Positions 58,631 through 64,000 of a stretch of DNA of 64,000 bases are shown here, one piece after another. Positions within the stretch are counted from its first letter, which is position 1, and every line of letters begins with the position of its first letter. Position numbers and translations under genes: made by a program. Source of the stretch: Serpens sp035497915. GTDB lineage: Bacteria > Pseudomonadota > Gammaproteobacteria > Pseudomonadales > Pseudomonadaceae. The DNA lies in assembly GCF_035497915.1 (NCBI RefSeq), contig NZ_DATJCS010000017.1, forward strand, positions 62,001 to 126,000, in the 5' to 3' direction. A model generated the notes under the pieces. The model saw only the letters and a program-made list of their open reading frames with translations. It was not told the DNA's origin and did not search any database.

Positions 58631-58717
58631 TCAGAAGATCATCATCAGGATGCCTATCACCACGATCAGGCCGATCAGGAAGATGATGCCAACAGCGCTG
58701 GTCAGGAACTTGAGCAT
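58631..58717 (-). CDS. 28-residue single-span membrane microprotein
   Basis: A tiny gene read from ATG 58715-58717 to TGA 58631-58633. The product starts MLKFLTSAVGIIFLIGLIVV and continues IGILMMIF, 28 residues in all. It has one positive residue near the N-terminus and then a continuous hydrophobic helix long enough to span the membrane. A strong GGAGGG ribosome-binding site lies six bases before the ATG, which supports real translation. It is the only gene-like object between tRNA-Met and the GNAT gene. The function is unknown; toxin, transporter-regulating and stress microproteins of this size exist in other bacteria. Confidence 0.72.
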   Translation of the reverse strand: MLKFLTSAVGIIFLIGLIVVIGILMMIF

Positions 58718-58792
58718 GTCTGGCCCTCCAGGGTTTGCGTCACCGCCGAATGTGCGGCCGTCTTCCTGTTGAGGCCGGATTCGGCGCACGGT

Positions 58793-59212
58793 TCACCCGC
58801 AGGTTCCGACCGACACCATGGCCATCAGCGCCTTGGTTCTGGCGTAGCGCTCCAGCCGCTGCGCCAGCTCCTCGGGTAGCGTTGCGCAAGACGCGTAGCC
58901 AAAGCGCCGATAGAAGCCCTCAAGCTCGGGATGGCAGAACAGCCAGATCGGCCCCGATGTGTCGGCCCGCACGCGCCTGAGCAGCTCGCCCGCCACGCCT
59001 TGTCCGCGCAGCGGGGCGGCGACCAGCAGGCTGGTCAACCAGTGGCCGTCGGCGACCGGCGTCAGACAGACCCCGCCGACCAGCTCGTGCGCCCGCCGCG
59101 CAACCCAGGCGCGCTGCGCCCGGGCCACGCGCATATGGCTGCGTTGCGCCCGATAGAACTTGTCCAGCAGGGGGAACAGCGGCGCCGGCAGGGCATCGAT
59201 TTCCGCGGCCAT
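58793..59212 (-). CDS. GNAT-family N-acetyltransferase
   Basis: A protein of 139 residues. The acetyl-CoA-binding motif is in SLLVAAPLRGQGVAGELLRRV, and the C-terminal signature is LEGFYRRFGYASC. The start at 59210-59212 lies four bases after the modC stop and has GGGG/GAG upstream, so translation is likely coupled to modC. An ATG at 59230 inside the end of modC is an alternative that adds six residues. The acceptor substrate is unknown. It ends the modA-modB-modC string. Confidence 0.85.
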   Translation of the reverse strand: MAAEIDALPAPLFPLLDKFYRAQRSHMRVARAQRAWVARRAHELVGGVCLTPVADGHWLTSLLVAAPLRGQGVAGELLRRVRADTSGPIWLFCHPELEGFYRRFGYASCATLPEELAQRLERYARTKALMAMVSVGTCG

Positions 59213-59216
59213 CCGC

Positions 59217-59900
59217 TCAACCCCAATCATCGCGCGGCTCGCCCAGCAGGCCATTGTCCAGATACAGCACCTGGTCGCCGAACACCTCGGCATCCGCCGG
59301 ATCGTGGGTAATCAGCAGCATCGGCACCCGCAGATGGCGCTGCAGGCCATCCAGCTCGGCGCGCATGTGGCGGCGCAGGTGCGGGTCCAGGGCGGCGAAG
59401 GGTTCATCGAGCAGCAGGGCCCTGGGTTCAGCGATCAGGGCGCGGGCCAGCGCGGTGCGCTGGCGCTGGCCGCCGGACAGTTCAGCCGGGTACTGCTCGG
59501 CCACCGGGCGCAACTCGAACGCCGCCAGCCAGTGCTCGACGGCCGCATGGTCCGCATGGCGGCCCGGGTTGAGCCAGCCGCGCTGCAGGCCGAAGGCGAT
59601 GTTCTGGCGCACGTTCAGGTGCGGAAACAGCGCGTAGTCCTGGAACAGGTAGGCCATGCGCCGTCGCTGGGGCGCCAGGTTGATGCGCGCCGCGCTGGCG
59701 AACAGGGTCGTGTCGCCCAGGCGCACATGGCCCTGGTCGGGGGTCATCAGCCCGGCGATGGCCTTGAGCAGCAGACTCTTGCCGGCGCCGGATGGCCCGA
59801 GCACCACCAGACGCTGGCTGTCGCTGCGCAACGCCACGCGCAGCGTGAACGTGCGCTTGCCCGAGCGCAGGGTTTTCCGGATATCGAGATCAAGCTGCAT
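59217..59900 (-). CDS. modC: Molybdate-type ABC transporter ATP-binding protein, short form
   Basis: An ATPase of 227 residues. Walker A is GPSGAGKS (35-42), the signature is LSGGQRQRTALARAL, Walker B is LLLDEPFAALD and the switch histidine is in LLITHDPADAEVF. It resembles ModC but stops soon after the ATPase domain, so it lacks the ~130-residue C-terminal Mop/TOBE domain of typical ModC (about 350 residues). The ATG at 59898-59900 is eight bases after modB. Substrate assignment (molybdate, tungstate or related oxyanion) comes from the ModA-like binding protein of the same operon. Confidence 0.82.
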   Translation of the reverse strand: MQLDLDIRKTLRSGKRTFTLRVALRSDSQRLVVLGPSGAGKSLLLKAIAGLMTPDQGHVRLGDTTLFASAARINLAPQRRRMAYLFQDYALFPHLNVRQNIAFGLQRGWLNPGRHADHAAVEHWLAAFELRPVAEQYPAELSGGQRQRTALARALIAEPRALLLDEPFAALDPHLRRHMRAELDGLQRHLRVPMLLITHDPADAEVFGDQVLYLDNGLLGEPRDDWG

Positions 59901-59908
59901 CGCCCACC

Positions 59909-60580
59909 TCAGCGATTGGCGATGCGACCGGGCGCCAGGCGTCCGGCCAGCAACAGCACGGTGATGCACAGCGCCGAGGTGATCAGCACCAGCAGGTTGG
60001 CGGTGTCGTCCTGGCCGGCCTGCACGGCTTCATACACGGCGATGGACAGCGTCTGGGTCTTGCCGGGGATGCTGCCAGCCACCATCAGCGTGGCGCCGAA
60101 CTCGCCCAGCGCGCGGGCGAAGGCCAGCAGCACGCCGGCCATGATGCCGCGCCAGGCCAGCGGCAGGGTGACCCGGAAGAACACCCCCGCCCCGGACACG
60201 CCCAGCACCCGCGCCGCCTGCTCCAGCTGGCCGTCCACCGCCTCGAAGGCCGCGCGGGCCGGCTTGAACACCAGCGGGAAGGCGACCACCGAGGCGGCGA
60301 TCACCGCGCCCTGCCAGGTGAAGATCAGGTTGATGCCGAAGCTGTCGTGCAACCAGGCGCCGAAGGTGCTGCGCCGGCCGAGCAGCACCAGCAGGTAATA
60401 GCCCAGCACGGTGGGCGGCATGACCATCGGCAGGGTCAGCAGGGTGTCCAGCAGATCCCGGCCGGGAAAACGCGCGCGCGCCAGCAGGTAGCCCACCGCC
60501 ACGCCCAGCACCAGGGTGATGGCGGTGGCCCAGCCGGCGACTTGCAGGGAGAGGATCAGGGCTGGCCAGACGGCATCCAT
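59909..60580 (-). CDS. modB: Molybdate ABC transporter permease
   Basis: A membrane protein of 223 residues with about five to six hydrophobic segments. The cytoplasmic EAA loop, which docks on the ATPase, reads LEQAARVLGVSGAGVFFRVT. PMVMPPTVLGYYLLVLLGR and ALGEFGATLMVAGSIPGKTQT are ModB signatures. It lies 13 bases downstream of modA and eight bases upstream of modC in one operon. Confidence 0.92.
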   Translation of the reverse strand: MDAVWPALILSLQVAGWATAITLVLGVAVGYLLARARFPGRDLLDTLLTLPMVMPPTVLGYYLLVLLGRRSTFGAWLHDSFGINLIFTWQGAVIAASVVAFPLVFKPARAAFEAVDGQLEQAARVLGVSGAGVFFRVTLPLAWRGIMAGVLLAFARALGEFGATLMVAGSIPGKTQTLSIAVYEAVQAGQDDTANLLVLITSALCITVLLLAGRLAPGRIANR

Positions 60581-60593
60581 TCGGGCTCCGCAC

Positions 60594-61346
60594 TCAGGGA
60601 AGATCGAAACCGTGCCGGACCAGGATGGCCTGGCCGGCTGGCGACAGCAGGTAGTCGATGAAGCGCCCGGCCTCGGCGGCCTGCGCGCTGTCACGGGTGC
60701 GTGCCACCGGGTAGCGGATCACCGTGTCCAGCGGCACCGGGAAGGCCACGGTCACCCGCTCCGGCATCGCCCGGGCATCGGTGGCGTACACGAAGCCGGC
60801 CGCCACCTCGCCACGCGCCACGTAGTCCAGCGCCTGTCGCACGTTCTGGGTGTGGATCATCTTGTCCTGCAGCGCCGGCCGCAAGCCCGCGGCTTCCAGG
60901 GCGCGCACGGCGTAACGGCCGGCCGGCACGCTGGCCGGGTTGCCGAGGGCGAACCGCTCGACGCCGGGCTCGGCGAGATCGGCGAGGCGGGCCAGGTGCA
61001 GCGTGCTGTCGCGCGGCACCACCAGCACCAGCGCGTTGCGAGCGAAGTCCCGTCGGCTGGCGGATTCGATCAGGTTCTGGCCGGCGGCCTGGTCCATGGT
61101 TTCCTGGTCGGCGGACGCGAACACATCCACTGGCGCGCCCTTGGCGATCTGCTGCAGCAGGGCGCCGGAGCCGCCGACATTGAGCAGCACGCGCACCTCA
61201 GGATGCAGGCTCTGGTAGCCCCGGGCGATGTCACGAAACGCGCCGGTCAGGCTGGCAGCGGCGGATACCGTCAGCTCGGCCGCCAGCACCCCACCGGAAA
61301 GGCCCGGCAGGAAGCAGAGAAGCAGAAGGACCAGCGACTTGGGCAT
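60594..61346 (-). CDS. modA: Molybdate ABC transporter substrate-binding protein
   Basis: A periplasmic protein of 250 residues. The signal peptide ends near GGVLAAE. The mature chain opens LTVSAAASLTGAFRDIA, the ModA oxyanion-binding start, and continues LLNVGGSGALLQQIAKGAPVDVFAS and GNPASVPAGRYAVRALE. The ATG at 61344-61346 has GGAG six bases upstream. It is first in the operon. No ModE gene or recognisable ModE operator was found in the 91 bases before the DMT transporter gene. Confidence 0.93.
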   Translation of the reverse strand: MPKSLVLLLLCFLPGLSGGVLAAELTVSAAASLTGAFRDIARGYQSLHPEVRVLLNVGGSGALLQQIAKGAPVDVFASADQETMDQAAGQNLIESASRRDFARNALVLVVPRDSTLHLARLADLAEPGVERFALGNPASVPAGRYAVRALEAAGLRPALQDKMIHTQNVRQALDYVARGEVAAGFVYATDARAMPERVTVAFPVPLDTVIRYPVARTRDSAQAAEAGRFIDYLLSPAGQAILVRHGFDLP

Positions 61347-61437
61347 GCGGCGCTCCAGGCAGGCCGAGATGGAAGCACGTCGAAAACCATAGGCCGCCCT
61401 GCCCGGTCTGGCGCTGACTTCCATCAAGAGCCGGGCG

Positions 61438-62334
61438 TCAGCGCCCCGGACGGGTGGCGAACAGCAGGCCGCCGAAGATCAGCGCGCCGCCCACCCAATG
61501 GAACGTCTGCAGGGTTTCACCCAGCAGCAGGTAGGCCAGCACCGCAGCGAACACCGGCATGGTGTACAGCGCCAGCGAGGCCTTGGCGGCGCCGAGGATC
61601 TTCACCCCCTGGTTCCAGGTGAGGTAGGCGATCAGCGAGGCCGGAATGGCGGTGTACAGAATCGCACCCAGGGTGCGCGCGTTCAGCTCGAAGCCGCCCA
61701 GCTGGCTGAATTCCAGCAGATAGAACGGCAGGATCACCGGCACGCCGATCAGCACGAACGCGCCCAGCAGGGCCAGCGGCGGCAGCGGTAGCCAGGGCGC
61801 CCACAGACGCAGCAGCACGGTGTACAACGCCCAGGCCAGCACGGCGAGGATCATCACCAGATCGCCCGGGTTGAACGACAGACCCAGCAGGTTGGCCAGG
61901 CTGGCCTGGCTGATCAGCACCAGCAGGCCGGCCACGGCGATGCCCATGCCCAGCCAGGCGCGACGCTTGGGCCATTCCTTGAGCAGCAGGCCGGCGAACA
62001 GGAAGGTGGCTAGCGGAATGCAGGTGTTGAGCAGCGTGATGTTGATCGCCGTGGTGCTCTTGGCCGCCGTGTAGAGCAGCGAGTTGTAGGCACCGATGCC
62101 CAGCGCGGCGATCACCGGCAGCCGCCAGCCCGCCTGGCGCAGGGTCGCGCGGTACTGCCACAGCGTGCCGGCCACGAACGGCAGCAGGATGCACAGCGCC
62201 ACCAGCCAACGCCAGAACGACAGGGTCAGCGGGGGGATTTCCCCGGCAATGGCGCGCCCGATCAGGGCATTGCCTGCCCATAGCAGGCTGGAAAGCAGCA
62301 GGCCGCTGGCGGCCCAGAGGTGACGAGTCGGCAT
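61438..62334 (-). CDS. EamA/DMT-superfamily transporter
   Basis: A protein of 298 residues with ten predicted membrane helices in two EamA repeats. The first repeat begins WAASGLLLSSLLWAGNALIGR; the second includes GDLVMILAVLAWALYTVLLR and YLTWNQGVKILGAAKASL. It is probably an exporter of amino acids or metabolites. I chose the ATG at 62332-62334; a GTG three codons upstream is an alternative. It has the same direction as modA, 91 bases ahead of it, but is probably a separate unit. Confidence 0.87.
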   Translation of the reverse strand: MPTRHLWAASGLLLSSLLWAGNALIGRAIAGEIPPLTLSFWRWLVALCILLPFVAGTLWQYRATLRQAGWRLPVIAALGIGAYNSLLYTAAKSTTAINITLLNTCIPLATFLFAGLLLKEWPKRRAWLGMGIAVAGLLVLISQASLANLLGLSFNPGDLVMILAVLAWALYTVLLRLWAPWLPLPPLALLGAFVLIGVPVILPFYLLEFSQLGGFELNARTLGAILYTAIPASLIAYLTWNQGVKILGAAKASLALYTMPVFAAVLAYLLLGETLQTFHWVGGALIFGGLLFATRPGR

Positions 62335-62402
62335 GACAACCACGACAGCAATGGCAAGGCGCGCACCTTACGGAAGCGCGCCGACGGTTGGCAAGGCGCG
62401 CC

Positions 62403-63230
62403 TCAGCGCGCCTTGTAGATGATGCCGGGGTTGCACTGCACCATCTGGTACAGATCGGAGAGCCCGTTGAGCGCCTCCGAAGCACCGAGGAACAGGTAGC
62501 CGCCCGGTTTGAGGGTGGCATGGATACGGGTCAGGATGTCGCGCTTGATGTCGGCGGAGAAATAGATCAGCACGTTGCGGCAGAACACGATGTCGAACTT
62601 GCCCAGCGAGGCATAGCTGTCCAGCAGGTTCAGGGCGCGCAGCTCGACACGGTTGCGCACGGCGGGCTTGATCGACCACTGCCCCGGCGCCACCTGATCG
62701 AAATAGCGCTCGCGACGCTCCGGCGACAGGCCGCGGGCCATGGCCAGTCCGTCGTAGACGCCGGCACGGCAGGCCGCCAGCATCGCCCCGGACAGCTCGG
62801 TGGCGACGATCTGCGCGCCCATGCGCAGCATGCCGGGATTGGCGCGCTCGAATTCGTCGAGGGTCATCGACAGCGAGTAGGGTTCCTGGCCCGACGAACA
62901 GGCCGCCGACCAGATGCGCGGGCGCAGCGTCGGCGAGGCCTTGAGCAGCTCCGGCAGTACCCGGCTCTTGAGCACCTCGAAGGGGTAGCCGTCGCGGAAC
63001 CACAGCGTTTCGTTGGTGGTCATCGCGTCCACCACTTCCTCGCGCAGGCCGCCACGGGGCTGTGCCTGGATACGCTGCACCAGGTCGGTAAGCGACTTGA
63101 TGCCGCGCTGTTCCATGAGCCGGTTGAGGCGACTGGAAACCAGGTACTGCTTGTTACTGCCCAGTTGAATGCCGCTGGTCTTTTCGAGGAAATCCCGGAA
63201 CAGCTCGAAATCCAAATTACCTGAAGACAC
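62403..63230 (-). CDS. cheR: Chemotaxis protein methyltransferase
   Basis: A protein of 275 residues that methylates glutamates of chemoreceptors. The N-terminal helical domain starts LDFELFRDFLEKTSGIQLG. The SAM domain has WSAACSSGQEPYSLSM, FDIVFCRNVLIYFS and a C-terminal GGYLFLGASEAL. Translation starts at GTG (63228-63230). It follows cheV on the same strand after 50 bases, the Pseudomonas cheV-cheR1 arrangement next to flgA/flgM (outside this window). Confidence 0.95.
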   Translation of the reverse strand: MSSGNLDFELFRDFLEKTSGIQLGSNKQYLVSSRLNRLMEQRGIKSLTDLVQRIQAQPRGGLREEVVDAMTTNETLWFRDGYPFEVLKSRVLPELLKASPTLRPRIWSAACSSGQEPYSLSMTLDEFERANPGMLRMGAQIVATELSGAMLAACRAGVYDGLAMARGLSPERRERYFDQVAPGQWSIKPAVRNRVELRALNLLDSYASLGKFDIVFCRNVLIYFSADIKRDILTRIHATLKPGGYLFLGASEALNGLSDLYQMVQCNPGIIYKAR

Positions 63231-63280
63231 CTAACCCGCCTTAACCATAAATAAGTACGCCGAGCCTGAAGGAACAGCCA

Positions 63281-64000
63281 TCAGCTTCGTGCTTCGATTC
63301 GGGTGATCACCCGGTTGGCCAGATCGTCCGGACGGAACTTGGAGAGAAAATCGTCCGCCCCCACCTTCTGCACCATGGCCTGGTTGAACACCCCGGAAAG
63401 CGAGGTGTGCAGCAGCACGTGCAGGCCCTGCATGCGCGGGTCCTGGCGAATCTCGGCGGTCAGAGTGTACCCGTCCATCTCCGGCATTTCGATATCGGAG
63501 ATGACCATCAGCAGTTCGTCCTCCGGGCGGCGTCCTTCGTCGGCCATCTTCTGCAAATACTGCAGCGCCTGACGGCCGTCGTTCAGCGGGACCACCTCGA
63601 CGCCGACGCCTTCCAGGCAGCGCAGGATCTGCTTGCGCGCCACCGAGGAATCGTCGACCACCAGAACCTGCTTGCTGAGCGCCTTGGCCTGGATCTCCGC
63701 CGGCACCGGCTGCTCGAGCTGGGTGCGGCTGGGCACCGTCTCGGCGAGGATCTTCTCGACGTCGATGATCTCCACCAGCACGTTGTCCACGCGGGTCACC
63801 GCCGTCAGGTAATGCTCGCGGCCGGTGCCCTTGGGCGGCTGGTGGATCTCATCCCAGTACAGGTTGACGATGCGTTCCACCGAGCGCACCAGGAAGCCGA
63901 GCACGCGGGTGTTGTACTCGGCGATGATCACGAAGCTGTTCTGCCGGTCGACCAGCGGGCGGCGCCCGGTGGCCAGCGCCATGTCCAGGATCGGGATGGT
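63281..64000 (-). CDS. cheV: Chemotaxis coupling/response protein CheV (5' end outside window)
   Basis: The last 239 residues are present; the frame is open to the window edge. The first ~105 visible residues are the end of a CheW-like coupling domain (VIIAEYNTRVLGFLVRSVERI). They are followed by a receiver domain from about LVVDDSSVARKQIL, with the phospho-acceptor in VISDIEMPEMDGYTL. CheV couples receptors to CheA and its phosphorylation tunes adaptation. It is followed by cheR. About 70 residues appear to be missing. Confidence 0.94.
   Translation of the reverse strand, partial: TIPILDMALATGRRPLVDRQNSFVIIAEYNTRVLGFLVRSVERIVNLYWDEIHQPPKGTGREHYLTAVTRVDNVLVEIIDVEKILAETVPSRTQLEQPVPAEIQAKALSKQVLVVDDSSVARKQILRCLEGVGVEVVPLNDGRQALQYLQKMADEGRRPEDELLMVISDIEMPEMDGYTLTAEIRQDPRMQGLHVLLHTSLSGVFNQAMVQKVGADDFLSKFRPDDLANRVITRIEARS

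Overview
The window is a GC-rich chromosomal segment from a gammaproteobacterium of the family Pseudomonadaceae, probably a Pseudomonas or close relative other than P. aeruginosa. The evidence is gene order plus family-specific features: a fused TyrA-AroA enzyme, a gyrA-serC-pheA-hisC-tyrA/aroA-cmk-rpsA supra-operon, a murI-moeB-prmC-prfA-hemA / lolB-ispE-tRNA-Gln-prs-rplY-pth-ychF block, and three families of Pseudomonas-type REP palindromes. I see no prophage, insertion sequence, rRNA operon or CRISPR array. Most long open frames opposite real genes are GC-bias shadows.

Layout. 0-3.2 kb: the tail of an AraC regulator, a DUF502 membrane protein, an MFS exporter and a dienelactone hydrolase. 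3.4-14.4 kb (minus strand): gyrA, serC, pheA, hisC, tyrA-aroA, cmk and rpsA, joining aromatic amino acid and serine synthesis to replication and translation genes. 14.5-17.2 kb: mtnA and mtaD (methylthioadenosine salvage); the MtnA copy has lost both catalytic residues. 17.2-24.4 kb: an accessory block with an AraC regulator divergent from a tightly coupled operon of an alkyl-DHAP-synthase-like flavoprotein, a GlpD-like dehydrogenase and an FGGY kinase, then a convergent erythromycin-esterase-family gene. 24.5-28.2 kb: ubiG, mupP, a yciK-like gene and rluB, the last with a long repetitive basic tail. 28.3-30.9 kb: edd and pgl (Entner-Doudoroff). 31.0-31.3 kb: tRNA-Asn with a duplicated 3' end. 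31.5-33.7 kb: a ComEA-like protein, a secreted gluzincin-like protein and a YcgN-like protein. 34-36.5 kb: a fleR-fleS pair outside any flagellar cluster and flanked by direct composite repeats. 36.8-51.4 kb: hemH, an epimerase, pagL, murI, moeB, prmC, prfA and hemA (minus strand), then a TPR lipoprotein, lolB, ispE, tRNA-Gln, prs, rplY, pth and ychF (plus strand). 51.7-58.2 kb: mixed accessory genes (DUF3147, an ATP-grasp-like protein, a Cys/Met PLP enzyme, VOC, DUF2254, MaoC, AraC). 58.4-62.3 kb: tRNA-Met, a 28-residue membrane microprotein, a GNAT gene, a modABC-type transporter and a DMT transporter. 62.4-64 kb: cheR and the 3' part of cheV.

The most interesting items are four. First, the regulator-flavoprotein-GlpD-kinase operon, whose three enzyme activities would, in reverse order of ether-lipid synthesis, form a plausible alkylglycerol breakdown route. 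Second, the MtnA homologue with Cys-to-Gly and Asp-to-Glu changes at the two catalytic positions. Third, a composite repeat made of two different REP subtypes plus a third hairpin, two copies of which bracket fleSR. Fourth, the microprotein gene behind tRNA-Met. All functional statements rest on motif recognition and remembered family knowledge; no database search was run.
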